A DNA stretch of 64,000 nucleotides from Rhodovastum sp963709085 (GCA_963709085.1 CAVPVB010000007.1:2232001-2296000), one strand, 5' to 3'; positions 28,658 to 36,633 are shown, counted from the stretch's first letter. The notes: generated from the sequence alone by a model not told the origin. A program made the numbers and translations.

Positions 28658-28795
28658 TCAGAACCAGGGCTTCCAGACCAGCACGAGCAGATGGGCGCAG
28701 GCGGCGACGCCAAGGAACGCCGTAAACGTCGTCTTGAACTGCTCGTGGAATTCCTTGGCCTCGGCTTCGGTCAGGCCAGAAAGAGACTGAGCCAT
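28658..28795 (-). CDS. pucB: Light-harvesting 2 beta subunit, cassette 1 (most diverged)
   Basis: A 45-residue beta chain, MAQSLSGLTEAEAKEFHEQF, with an unusual Cys in the membrane span (GVAACAHLLVLVWKPWF) two residues before the B850-binding His. GGAGGGAG lies eight bases before the ATG. It starts 25 bases after the stop of the leader-like ORF. Confidence 0.95.
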   Translation of the reverse strand: MAQSLSGLTEAEAKEFHEQFKTTFTAFLGVAACAHLLVLVWKPWF

Positions 28796-28820
28796 TTATG
28801 CTCCCTCCATCGGGGGTTAT

Positions 28821-29000
28821 TCACGCGTTGCCGAGCACGTCCCGCGCGGCAGGGATTGTCGCGGCGGAGCCGCCTCGACCATTACTTTTCCCGGTTCGAC
28901 CGGGTTCCCGCTGGTGCCCAGACACCGGCGGCGTCGTGGATCGGCAAGGCACCGAACCGATGCGGCCTGCAGTGGTGACGGAGGGCGAGGTGGTTTCCAT
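28821..29000 (-). CDS. Possible 59-residue leader ORF ahead of the puc array
   Basis: An open frame starting METTSPSVTTAGRIG and ending RDVLGNA. It is preceded by AAGGAGGT (complement at 29008-29015), a full match to the 16S rRNA anti-Shine-Dalgarno end at an ideal distance of seven bases. It ends 25 bases before the first pucB. The product is Thr/Ser/Gly/Arg-rich with no domain and no similarity to Puc proteins. It could be a leader whose translation influences puc expression, or the ribosome site could be a chance match. Confidence 0.4.
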   Translation of the reverse strand: METTSPSVTTAGRIGSVPCRSTTPPVSGHQREPGRTGKSNGRGGSAATIPAARDVLGNA

Positions 29001-29067
29001 TGCAGAGACCTCCTTGAGCCCCTTTTCACCAAACATTACAGCGACTTGGTAGGCCGCATTGACTGTT

Positions 29068-29111
29068 TGTAATGTGCCATTGACGTCTGGTGGTGTCCAT
29101 CGAAATTGACA
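29068..29111. promoter_or_regulatory. Tandem CrtJ/PpsR-type operator upstream of the puc array
   Basis: TGTC-N10-GACA, a perfect CrtJ/PpsR palindrome (TGT-N12-ACA), lies at 29094-29111. A near match, TGT-N12-ACG, lies at 29068-29085. The gap between them is eight bases, the spacing at which CrtJ binds two palindromes cooperatively at the Rhodobacter capsulatus bchC promoter. PpsR/CrtJ represses photosynthesis genes under oxygen. The sites lie about 275-315 bases upstream of the first pucB and just upstream of the leader ORF. Confidence 0.75.
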
Positions 29112-29480
29112 GTTCGAAGGTAGGTGTCTTGCCGGACAGAAGGCGATTATTGTCCGTGTTTTATGGGTCTATTTGCGGATGTTGTCCTGTAATTACCCGT
29201 CACTGTCGGTTAAGAGACGGACGCGACCGGGGCATGACCGTTAAATCACTGACAAACGATGATCTCGCCGGCATATTGCGGTCAGGGGACGCTGTTGTGC
29301 GGGAGATATCGGATTTTATTGCCCGATGTCCGTCATTTCCCTGACGTAACATGGGCGATGCCGGTGCAACACCAAGGTGGCGGTATCAACTCCGCCATCG
29401 CGGCTCCGTAATTTGCCGCGCATGATCGGTTTCACCTTCAACCCCGACGCGCTGCCGAGGGCAGCGCCCCGGCAATCCCG
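29112..29480. other. Non-coding stretch between the puc operator and the NarL-type regulator
   Basis: About 370 bases lower in G+C than the neighbours, with no convincing gene. It contains TGTC-N6-GACA at 29125-29138, a shorter-spaced relative of the CrtJ half-sites whose meaning is unclear. It must carry the promoter of the rightward regulator gene. No promoter boxes could be set with confidence. Confidence 0.35.
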
Positions 29481-30140
29481 ATGACCGCCCCCCGGCTGCG
29501 CGTCTTCCTGGCCGACGACCACCCGGTGGTCCTGGCCGGCATGAAGGCGCTGGTCGCCGCCGATGCCGCGCTGGAAGTGGTCGGCGAGGCCCGCGACGGG
29601 CGAACCGCGCTGCGCCTGGCCACCGAGCTGCGCCCGGATGTGGCCGTGCTCGACCTGTCGATGCCAGGGCTGAACGGGGTCGAGGTGGCCCGCCAATTGC
29701 GGGTGGATTGCCCGCATTGCCGCATCCTCGCGCTGACCGTGCATGAGGACGGCGCCTATCTGCGCCAATTGCTGGAAATCGGCGCGGTCGGCTACGTGCT
29801 GAAGCGTTCGGCCGCCGAGGAACTGATCCGGGCGATCCACGCGGTGGCGGCTGGCGGCATCTATCTCGATCCCGCGATCGCCGGCCGCGTGGTGGGGCCG
29901 GGCCCGGCCCGGCCGGCCGAGAGCGCCGCCCCCGGCGCGGCCGATCTCAGCGAGCGCGAGATCGAGGTGCTGCGCCTGACCGCCGGCGGCCACAGCAACA
30001 AGACCATCGCCGGCCAGCTGGGGATCGGCCTCAAGACGGTCGACACCTACAAGGCCCGCGGCATGGCCAAGCTCGGTTTCCGCAGCCGCGTCGAGGTGGT
30101 GCGCTATGCCCTCGGCAAGGGGTGGCTGACCGACGACTGA
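29481..30140 (+). CDS. NarL/FixJ-family response regulator
   Basis: A 219-residue two-domain regulator. The receiver (residues ~5-122) starts LRVFLADDHPVVLAGMKALV, has the phospho-Asp in VAVLDLSMPGLNG, Thr in LALTVHEDG and Lys in VGYVLKRSAAEE. A Pro/Ala linker leads to a LuxR-type helix-turn-helix (LSEREIEVLRLTAGGHSNKT then IAGQLGIGLKTVDTYKARGM). It is divergent from the puc array and is the only NarL-type regulator in the window, while the only HisKA_3 kinase is at 7325. Control of puc is possible but unproven. Confidence 0.93.
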   Translation: MTAPRLRVFLADDHPVVLAGMKALVAADAALEVVGEARDGRTALRLATELRPDVAVLDLSMPGLNGVEVARQLRVDCPHCRILALTVHEDGAYLRQLLEIGAVGYVLKRSAAEELIRAIHAVAAGGIYLDPAIAGRVVGPGPARPAESAAPGAADLSEREIEVLRLTAGGHSNKTIAGQLGIGLKTVDTYKARGMAKLGFRSRVEVVRYALGKGWLTDD

Positions 30141-30144
30141 GAGT

Positions 30145-30217
30145 TTGAAAAAGAATGCCCGCAAGCCGCCGAACGACGCCGAAAAACTCAATGATATCAG
30201 CGGGCATTCTTTTTCAA
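30145..30217. terminator. Long inverted repeat downstream of the NarL-type regulator
   Basis: An exact 18-base inverted repeat: TTGAAAAAGAATGCCCGC at 30145-30162 and its complement at 30200-30217, around 37 bases. The right arm reads GCGGGCATTCTTTTTC, so a GC stem followed by T-run is present in the rightward sense, and the left arm gives the same in the leftward sense. It lies between convergent genes and is best read as a bidirectional terminator. Confidence 0.65.
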
Positions 30218-30256
30218 GTTCGATTGTTTTTCAAGCTCTGAGCCGCCGCGGCCGCC

Positions 30257-31261
30257 CTACTCCGCGGCTGGTTTTTGGGCCACCAGCAGGTTCTTCGCCG
30301 CCGCCACGGTGGCACTCACCGGCCACAGCACAAAACCATGCGCCGCCGCCGTCGGCAGATAGGCCGACAGCGCGTCCATGGTGGTCTGGCGTGGATGGCC
30401 GATGGCGATCGCGTGGCCGTTGCGCCGGGCGATCGCCTCCACCGCGGCGATCTGGGCGCGGATGGCGTTCGGTTCCGGGGAGTTGTCGAGAAAGATGTCG
30501 CGCCCCACGGCCGGGACGCCGGCCGCCTCGGCGCGGCGCAGGGCCACGCTGTGCGGAATGGTCAGGCTGTCCACGAACAGCAGGTCGCGCGCCTTCAGCT
30601 CGCCCATCACGGTGTCCATCAGCGGGACCGACAGCGAGGCGACGCTGCCCTCGTGCTGGTTGAGCCCGACGGCATTGGGCAGCCGGTCGAGCGCGTGGCG
30701 CAGATAGGCCAGGTTGGTCTCGGCCGGCAGCCAGGTGCGCATCGAATCGGGTCCGGGGTCGGTGCGGCCGAGCGCCTCCATATTCATGTGCAACATGGTC
30801 TCGTGACCGTGCGCGGCGCCGAGGGCTGCCTGCTCGGTCACGTTCGGCGCATACGGCATCCATGACAGGGTGACTGGCGCGGGCAGATGGATGGCGCGGT
30901 CGGACTGGACGCGGTTGAGGCCCATGTCATCGATCATGATGGCGATGGTGGGCCGGCCCTCGGCGGCTGGTGCCGGCACGCCGAGCCGCAGCCAGGCCGG
31001 CAGCGCCTCGGGGGGCTGCGCCGGCGCCGGTGACGACGAAGCGGGCGGCGACGAGGCGGGTAACGACGAAGCGGGCGGCCCCATCACGGGGTGCGCCACC
31101 GGATCGGGCGCGGCGGCGGGCGTCCCGACCGGTGGGGGGATCAGAGAGATCGGCGGCGCCGCGCCGGCGGTGCCGCCGGCCATGACAACAACAGCGACGA
31201 CGACGACGACGCCCGCCGGCAGCAGGCGGGGTCGGCAGGCACGGGAGACAGGGGGAGACAT
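30257..31261 (-). CDS. Divergent polysaccharide deacetylase family protein (YibQ-like)
   Basis: A 334-residue exported protein. The N-terminal hydrophobic run PAGVVVVVAVVVMAGGTAGA is a signal or anchor, followed by a Pro/Ala/Ser-rich linker with repeated SSPPASS-type units. The folded domain has the family marks IAIMIDDMGLNR, VTLSWMPYAPN, ETMLHMNMEALG, VGLNQHEGS, DLLFVDSLT and AIAIGHPRQTT. ATG 31261 is chosen because the hydrophobic segment follows; an open frame continues upstream without a better start. In alphaproteobacteria this family often accompanies ctpA-type peptidases; here it is divergent to trpG. Confidence 0.85.
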   Translation of the reverse strand: MSPPVSRACRPRLLPAGVVVVVAVVVMAGGTAGAAPPISLIPPPVGTPAAAPDPVAHPVMGPPASSLPASSPPASSSPAPAQPPEALPAWLRLGVPAPAAEGRPTIAIMIDDMGLNRVQSDRAIHLPAPVTLSWMPYAPNVTEQAALGAAHGHETMLHMNMEALGRTDPGPDSMRTWLPAETNLAYLRHALDRLPNAVGLNQHEGSVASLSVPLMDTVMGELKARDLLFVDSLTIPHSVALRRAEAAGVPAVGRDIFLDNSPEPNAIRAQIAAVEAIARRNGHAIAIGHPRQTTMDALSAYLPTAAAHGFVLWPVSATVAAAKNLLVAQKPAAE

Positions 31262-31518
31262 GGTTGCGTCCAATTGCGGAACCGATCGCTCCGATGTCGC
31301 CGATCGCGTGCCGGCGTCAACTGGTTCCGTCCCCCGTCGTGGCTGAACCGCCACGTTGTGTTGCCGAATCGCCACAGCATTCCCCACTGATTTTTCTGCT
31401 TCTGCGAAAGCCGTACCCATGCGATTGAACGCGCCGCTATCGTCACGCGCGCCCGTGCCCCGCGCGGGGGACGGGCCACCGGTTTGACCGGCCCACCACC
31501 ACCGCGCAGGATGGTCCA

Positions 31519-32121
31519 ATGATCCTGTTGATCGATAATTACGACAGCTTCACGTTCAACCTCGTGCATTTCCTCGGCGATGTGGGCGCGCGCTGCGACG
31601 TGCGCCGCAACGACGCGCTGAGCGTGGACGAGGCGCTGGCGCTCGCCCCGGAGGCAATCGTGCTGTCGCCCGGGCCATGCACCCCCAACGAGGCCGGCAT
31701 CTGCCTGGAGCTGATCGCCGCCGCCGCCGGGCGCATCCCCATCCTGGGCGTGTGCCTGGGCCACCAGGCGATCGGCCAGGCCTTCGGCGGCGAGGTGGTG
31801 CGCGCGCCGGTGCCCATGCACGGCAAAATCTCGCCGGTGCTGCACGAGGGCAGCGACATCTTCTCCTCGGTGCCGAGCCCGTTCGAGGCCACCCGCTACC
31901 ACAGCCTGCTGGTACGCCGCGACACGCTGCCGCCGGCGCTGGTGGAAACCGCGCGCACTGCCGACGGGCTGATCATGGGGCTGCGTCATCGCACCCTGCC
32001 GGTGTTCGGGGTGCAGTTCCATCCCGAGAGCATCGCCAGCCAGCATGGCCACCGCATCCTCGGCAATTTCCTGGCGATCGCCCGCGGCAGCAATTCGCCG
32101 GCCGCAGCCCGCGCCGCCTGA
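31519..32121 (+). CDS. trpG: Anthranilate synthase component II, glutamine amidotransferase
   Basis: A 200-residue class I glutaminase that feeds ammonia to TrpE. It has LLIDNYDSFTFNLVHFLG at the start, the nucleophile Cys in ILGVCLGHQAIGQAFGG, and the His-Glu pair in FGVQFHPESIAS. The protein starts at ATG 31519. It leads the trpGDC-moaC run; trpD follows by 16 bases. Confidence 0.96.
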   Translation: MILLIDNYDSFTFNLVHFLGDVGARCDVRRNDALSVDEALALAPEAIVLSPGPCTPNEAGICLELIAAAAGRIPILGVCLGHQAIGQAFGGEVVRAPVPMHGKISPVLHEGSDIFSSVPSPFEATRYHSLLVRRDTLPPALVETARTADGLIMGLRHRTLPVFGVQFHPESIASQHGHRILGNFLAIARGSNSPAAARAA

Positions 32122-32137
32122 TCCAGCGGAGCCAGAA

Positions 32138-33148
32138 TTGACCATCAACCTGAAATCGGTGCTCGCCCGCCTGGCGGTGGGCGAGACGCTTTCGGCCGAG
32201 GATGCCGAGGCGGCGTTCGGCGTCATCATGTCGGGGGAAGCCACGCCCGCGCAGATCGCCGGCCTGCTCATGGCCATGCGGGTGCGCGGCGAGACGGTGG
32301 CGGAGATCACCGGCGCGGTGCGCGCCATGCGGTCGCGCATGATCCGGGTGGAGGCGCCGCCGGGCGCGATCGACGTGTGCGGCACCGGCGGCGACAATGC
32401 CGGCACGCTGAACGTTTCCACCGCCGTCACCTTCGTGCTGGCCGGGCTGGAAGTGCCGGTCGCCAAGCACGGCAACCGGGCGCTGTCCTCGCGCACCGGC
32501 GGGGCGGACGTGCTGAGCGAACTCGGCGTGAATGTCGATGTGCCGCTCGATCGCCTGTCCGGCATCCTGCGCACCGCCCATTGCGCCTTCCTGTTCGCCC
32601 CGCGCCACCACGCGGCGCTGCGGCATGCCGCCGGGGCGCGGGTGGAGCTGGGCACCCGTACCATCTTCAATCTGCTCGGGCCGCTGGCCAACCCGGCCGA
32701 GGTGCGCCGCCAGCTCACCGGCGTGTTCGACCCGGCCTGGGCACGGCCGATGGTCGAGACGCTGGCCTCGCTGGGCACCGAAAGTTGCTGGCTGGTGCAC
32801 GGCCAGGGATTGGACGAGCTGACCGTCGCCGGCGACAACCAGGTGGTGGAGCTGCGCGACGGCCGCATCCGGGCGTTCACCGTGGCGCCGGAGGATGTGG
32901 GCCTCGCGCGCGCGCCGGTGGCCGCCATCCGCGGCGGCGATGCGACGGTGAATGCCGCCGCCCTCATGGCGTTGCTGCGCGGCGCGGCCGGACCATATCG
33001 CGACACGGTGCTGCTGAACGCCGCCGCCGGCCTCATCGTCGCCGGGCGGGTAATTGAGTTGCGCGAGGGGGTGGCGCTGGCCGCGTCCGCGCTGGATGGC
33101 GGGGCGGCACTGGCCGCGCTGGAGACGCTGCGACGGGAGACCGCATGA
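32138..33148 (+). CDS. trpD: Anthranilate phosphoribosyltransferase
   Basis: A 336-residue enzyme adding phosphoribose to anthranilate. Motifs: VCGTGGDNAGTLNVSTA at the PRPP site, VAKHGNRALSSRTGGADVL and the H-rich FAPRHHAALRH, then RTIFNLLGPLANPA. The start is TTG at 32138 (LTINLKSVLARL), with GGAG nine bases upstream; this puts the N-terminal helix in register with the family. It overlaps trpC by four bases. Confidence 0.96.
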   Translation: MTINLKSVLARLAVGETLSAEDAEAAFGVIMSGEATPAQIAGLLMAMRVRGETVAEITGAVRAMRSRMIRVEAPPGAIDVCGTGGDNAGTLNVSTAVTFVLAGLEVPVAKHGNRALSSRTGGADVLSELGVNVDVPLDRLSGILRTAHCAFLFAPRHHAALRHAAGARVELGTRTIFNLLGPLANPAEVRRQLTGVFDPAWARPMVETLASLGTESCWLVHGQGLDELTVAGDNQVVELRDGRIRAFTVAPEDVGLARAPVAAIRGGDATVNAAALMALLRGAAGPYRDTVLLNAAAGLIVAGRVIELREGVALAASALDGGAALAALETLRRETA

Positions 33149-33966
33149 CCGGGCTTGTAGTGACCGAAAGCGACGTGCTGGAAACCATCTGCGCCGAAAC
33201 GCGCGCCGAGGTGGAGCGGCGGCGCACCGTAACCAGCCTGGAGGCGATGCGCGCCCGCGCCGCCGCCCAGCACGCGCCGCCGCGCGGCTTCGGCGCCGCC
33301 CTGATGGGGGCGGCCGCCACGCACGGCTTCGGACTGATCGCCGAGATCAAGAAGGCATCGCCCTCGGGCGGGCTGATCCGCCCCGACTTCGATCCGCCGG
33401 CGCTGGCCCGGGCCTACCAGACAGGCGGCGCCAGTTGCCTGTCGGTGCTGACCGACCGGCCGTTCTTCCAGGGCAGCATCGATGACCTGAAAGCGGCCCG
33501 TGCCGCGGTCGATCTTCCCGTGCTGCGCAAGGATTTTATCGTTGACCCCTGGCAGGTCTATGAAAGCCGGGCGATCGGCGCGGATTGTATCCTGCTCATC
33601 CTGGCCGCCCTTACCGATGAGCAGGCGGTGGAGCTGGAGCGGCTGGCACGGTCGCTCGACCTGGACGTGCTGGCCGAGGTGCACGACCGCCGGGAGCTGG
33701 ATCGCGCGCTCGGGTTGCAGACCAAGCTGATCGGCATCAACAACCGCAATCTCAAGACGTTGAAGACCGATCTTTCGGTGACGACGGAACTCGCGCAGCA
33801 CGTGCCGCCCGACCGGTTCGTGGTCGCCGAAAGCGGGCTGCGCACGCATGACGATCTGCAGCGCATCTCGGCGCTGGGGGTCGGCGCCTTCCTGGTGGGC
33901 GAGAGCCTGATGCGCCAGGACGACGTGACGGCAGCCACCCGGGCCCTGCTGGGCACCGCCGGGTGA
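33145..33966 (+). CDS. trpC: Indole-3-glycerol phosphate synthase
   Basis: A 273-residue TIM barrel making indole-glycerol phosphate. It has the catalytic Lys-rich IAEIKKASPSGGLIRPDFD, SCLSVLTDRPFFQG, VLRKDFIVDPWQVYESRAIG, the catalytic Glu in LDVLAEVHDRREL, IGINNRNLKTLKTDL and VAESGLRTHDDL. Overlaps trpD by ATGA and moaC by GTGA, so translation is coupled. TrpF and TrpAB are not in the window. Confidence 0.96.
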   Translation: MTGLVVTESDVLETICAETRAEVERRRTVTSLEAMRARAAAQHAPPRGFGAALMGAAATHGFGLIAEIKKASPSGGLIRPDFDPPALARAYQTGGASCLSVLTDRPFFQGSIDDLKAARAAVDLPVLRKDFIVDPWQVYESRAIGADCILLILAALTDEQAVELERLARSLDLDVLAEVHDRRELDRALGLQTKLIGINNRNLKTLKTDLSVTTELAQHVPPDRFVVAESGLRTHDDLQRISALGVGAFLVGESLMRQDDVTAATRALLGTAG

Positions 33967-34439
33967 GCGGCGGCTTCACCCATTTCGACGCCGCCGGGCA
34001 GGCCGCCATGGTCGATATCGGCGACAAGCCGGCAACCGACCGCGCCGCCACCGCCCGGGCGCGGGTGGTGATGCGGCCGGAAACACTGGCGATGATCCGC
34101 GCCGGCAGCGCCGCCAAAGGCGACGTGCTCGGAATCGCCCGCCTCGCCGGCATCATGGGCGCCAAGCGCACCGCCGACCTGATCCCGCTCTGCCACCCGC
34201 TGCCGGTGACCTCGGTGCGGGTGGAGCTCGCGCCCGAGGGCGAGGATGCGGTCGCGATCGAGGCGACGGTAAGGACCACCGGCCGCACCGGGGTCGAGAT
34301 GGAAGCGCTGACAGCGGCCTCGGTGGCGGCGCTGACCGTCTTTGACATGTGCAAGGCGGTCGATCGCGGCATGCGCATCGAGGCGCTGCGGGTGGTGGCA
34401 AAATCGGGCGGCAAATCCGGCGTGTTCCGGCAGGATTAG
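33963..34439 (+). CDS. moaC: Cyclic pyranopterin monophosphate synthase MoaC
   Basis: A 158-residue molybdenum-cofactor enzyme acting after MoaA. Family blocks: FDAAGQAAMVDIGDKPAT, KRTADLIPLCHPLPV, GRTGVEMEALTAASVAAL and MCKAVDRGMRIE. Its GTG start overlaps the trpC stop. The trpC-moaC-moeA order with lexA next is common in Rhodospirillales and Rhizobiales. Confidence 0.96.
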   Translation: MSGGFTHFDAAGQAAMVDIGDKPATDRAATARARVVMRPETLAMIRAGSAAKGDVLGIARLAGIMGAKRTADLIPLCHPLPVTSVRVELAPEGEDAVAIEATVRTTGRTGVEMEALTAASVAALTVFDMCKAVDRGMRIEALRVVAKSGGKSGVFRQD

Positions 34440-34479
34440 TGGCCGGCCGGCTCCACGAGACCACGGGACGAACCACGGC

Positions 34480-35685
34480 ATGATCAGTTTCGACGAGGCG
34501 CGTGCCCGCATCCTGGCACCGCTGCGCCCCACCCCGGCCGAGGTGGTGCCGCTGGCCGAGGCCTGGGGGCGGGTGACCGCCGCCGCGCTGCCGGCCCGGC
34601 TGACCCAGCCGCCGCGCGATGTTTCGGCGATGGATGGTTATGCCCTGCGCGCCGCCGATGGCAGCCCCGGCGCCACCCTCGCCGTGGTGGGCAGCGCGCC
34701 GGCCGGCCATCCATGGGCGGGTACGCTCGGCACCGGCGAGGCGCTGCGCATCTTCACCGGCAGCATCATGCCGGAGGGCGCGGACGCCATCCTGCTGCAG
34801 GAAGATGCCGAGGCCATTGGCAACACCGTAACGCTGAAGGAGGCGGTGAAGCCGGACCGTTGGATTCGCCGTGCCGGGCAGGATTTTGCCTGCGGCGACG
34901 CTCTCATTAAAGCCGGTAAAAGACTGAATTCACGGGATATTGCTCTCCTGGCGGCCGGCAACCATCCGTGGGTGCAGGTGCATCGCCGGCCGCGTCTGGC
35001 GCTTCTGTCGACCGGTGACGAGATCGCGCTGCCGGGCGAGCCGATCCCGCCGGGCGGCATCGTCAGTTCCAATGCGCATGCGCTGGCCGCCCTGGTCCGG
35101 GCCTGCGGCGGCGAGCCGGTGGTGCTGCCGGTGGCCCCGGACGACCGCGCCACCCTGGCGGCGGTCGCCGATGCGGCGCGCGGCATGGACATGTTCGTCA
35201 GCACCGGCGGGGCCAGCGTGGGCGAGCATGACCTGGTGCGCTCGGCGCTGGCCGAACGCGGACTGGAACTGGATTTCTGGACGGTTGCCATGCGTCCGGG
35301 CAAGCCGCTGATCCATGGCCGGCTCGGCGAGGTGCCGATGCTGGGGCTGCCGGGCAACCCGGTTTCGGTGCTTATCTGCGGCATCGTGTTCCTGCTGCCG
35401 GCGATCGGCCGGCTGTCCGGCCTGTCCGCTGCGGCCCCCCCGGTGGTGCAGGCGGTGCTGGGAGCGCCGCTCGCCGCCAACGACATCCGCACCGACCATC
35501 TGCGCGCCACGCTGACGGTGCAGGCCGATGGAACACTGGTGGCGACCGCCTTCCCGCGGCAGGATTCGGCCATGCTGCGCGTGCTGGCGCAGGCCGATGC
35601 CCTGATCCTGCGGCCACCGCACGCGCCCGCACTGCCCGAAGGGGCGGCCGTGCCGATCATCCGTCTGGACACGCTTGGATTGTAG
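34480..35685 (+). CDS. moeA: Molybdopterin molybdenumtransferase MoeA
   Basis: A 401-residue protein that inserts molybdate into adenylylated molybdopterin. It has the start MISFDEARARILA, VSAMDGYALRAAD, FTGSIMPEGADAIL, LALLSTGDEI, STGGASVGEHD, RPGKPLIHGRL and GLPGNPVSV. ATG 34480 begins the conserved N-terminal helix. It lies 40 bases after moaC and 170 before lexA, which has its own promoter. Confidence 0.95.
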   Translation: MISFDEARARILAPLRPTPAEVVPLAEAWGRVTAAALPARLTQPPRDVSAMDGYALRAADGSPGATLAVVGSAPAGHPWAGTLGTGEALRIFTGSIMPEGADAILLQEDAEAIGNTVTLKEAVKPDRWIRRAGQDFACGDALIKAGKRLNSRDIALLAAGNHPWVQVHRRPRLALLSTGDEIALPGEPIPPGGIVSSNAHALAALVRACGGEPVVLPVAPDDRATLAAVADAARGMDMFVSTGGASVGEHDLVRSALAERGLELDFWTVAMRPGKPLIHGRLGEVPMLGLPGNPVSVLICGIVFLLPAIGRLSGLSAAAPPVVQAVLGAPLAANDIRTDHLRATLTVQADGTLVATAFPRQDSAMLRVLAQADALILRPPHAPALPEGAAVPIIRLDTLGL

Positions 35686-35734
35686 CCGCGCCCGCCGGCA
35701 TGCGGATTTTAGAGATTTCGTCACTCACCCGCGC

Positions 35735-35764
35735 TTGACGCGGCCACCGGAACTTATGTAGAAC
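35735..35764 (+). promoter_or_regulatory. lexA promoter with alphaproteobacterial SOS box
   Basis: A -35-like TTGACG at 35735-35740 is followed by GAAC-TTATGTA-GAAC at 35750-35764. GAAC-N7-GAAC is the complement of GTTC-N7-GTTC, the direct-repeat LexA box of alphaproteobacteria. It overlaps the expected -10 region (TGTAGA at 35757-35762, 16-base spacer), about 95 bases before the lexA ATG, so LexA should repress its own gene. Confidence 0.8.
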
Positions 35765-35857
35765 GCCGGTTCAGTTGCCGGTTTGTTCCATTGTGCCGGG
35801 AGCGGACGCCATCCTGTCGCCAAGCCTCCTGTCGCTATTCCTTGGGAGTCAACCCGA

Positions 35858-36598
35858 ATGCTGACCCGCAAGCAGCACGAATTGCTTACTTTCATCGATC
35901 GGCATCTCAAGGCCACCGGCTTCTCGCCCAGCTTCGAGGAGATGAAGGAGGCGCTTGAGCTTAAATCGAAATCCGGCATCCACCGGCTGATTTCGGCGCT
36001 GGAGGAACGCGGCTTCCTGCGCCGCCGGCACCACCGGGCGCGGGCGCTGGAGGTGGTGCGCCTGCCCGACATGGCGACGCCGCAGGGCATGGCGGAGCCG
36101 GTCGCGGCGCAGGCCGAGGCGGCGGGATTGGCCCCGCCCCCCGGCTTCTCGCCAAACGTCATCCGCGGCGACTTCACGGCGCGGTTGCAGGGTGTGCGGT
36201 CGGCCAACGAGGCGGGCGCGGTGCAGTTGCCGCTGTATGGCCGTATCGCCGCCGGCCTGCCGATCGAGGCGCTGCGCGACAACGGCGCCCATATCGAGGT
36301 GCCGATGGCGATCCTGGGCAGCGGCGAGCATTTCGCCCTGGAGGTCGCCGGCGAGTCGATGATCGACGCCGGCATCCTGGATGGCGACACCGTCATCATC
36401 CGCAAGGGCGAGACGGCCGAGACCGGCGAGATCGTGGTGGCGCTGATCGACGACACCGAGGTGACGCTGAAGCGCCTGCGCCGGCGCGGCAAGTCGATCG
36501 CGCTGGAGCCGGCCAACACCTCCTTCGAGACGCGCATTTTTCCGGCTGACCGGGTGAAGGTGCAGGGGCGGCTGGTGGCGCTGTTCCGGCGGTATTAG
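35858..36598 (+). CDS. lexA: SOS repressor LexA
   Basis: A 246-residue repressor and self-cleaving protease. The winged helix starts MLTRKQHELLTFIDRHLKAT and has FSPSFEEMKEALELKSKSGI. The hinge is followed by the Ala-Gly cleavage site in GRIAAGLPIEA, the catalytic Ser in VAGESMIDAGILDGD and the catalytic Lys in DDTEVTLKRLRR. ATG 35858 is the conserved start. Length is normal for alphaproteobacteria. An SOS box overlaps its promoter. Confidence 0.97.
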   Translation: MLTRKQHELLTFIDRHLKATGFSPSFEEMKEALELKSKSGIHRLISALEERGFLRRRHHRARALEVVRLPDMATPQGMAEPVAAQAEAAGLAPPPGFSPNVIRGDFTARLQGVRSANEAGAVQLPLYGRIAAGLPIEALRDNGAHIEVPMAILGSGEHFALEVAGESMIDAGILDGDTVIIRKGETAETGEIVVALIDDTEVTLKRLRRRGKSIALEPANTSFETRIFPADRVKVQGRLVALFRRY

Positions 36599-36633
36599 GG
36601 CGGGTGCCTGGCATCGCTTGTCTGCGCCATGCC

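Noticed and set aside
27400..28800. Rightward open frames of 80-170 codons running across the puc array
   Set aside because: They are antisense to the pucB and pucA genes and repeat only because the cassettes repeat.
29090..29344. An 84-codon rightward open frame between the puc operator and the NarL-type regulator
   Set aside because: It overlaps the CrtJ/PpsR palindrome, has no good ribosome site and no recognisable sequence. A shorter 36-codon frame inside it is equally unsupported.
31141..33849. A long leftward open frame antisense to trpGDC
   Set aside because: Antisense shadow of three clear trp enzymes; no domain is visible.
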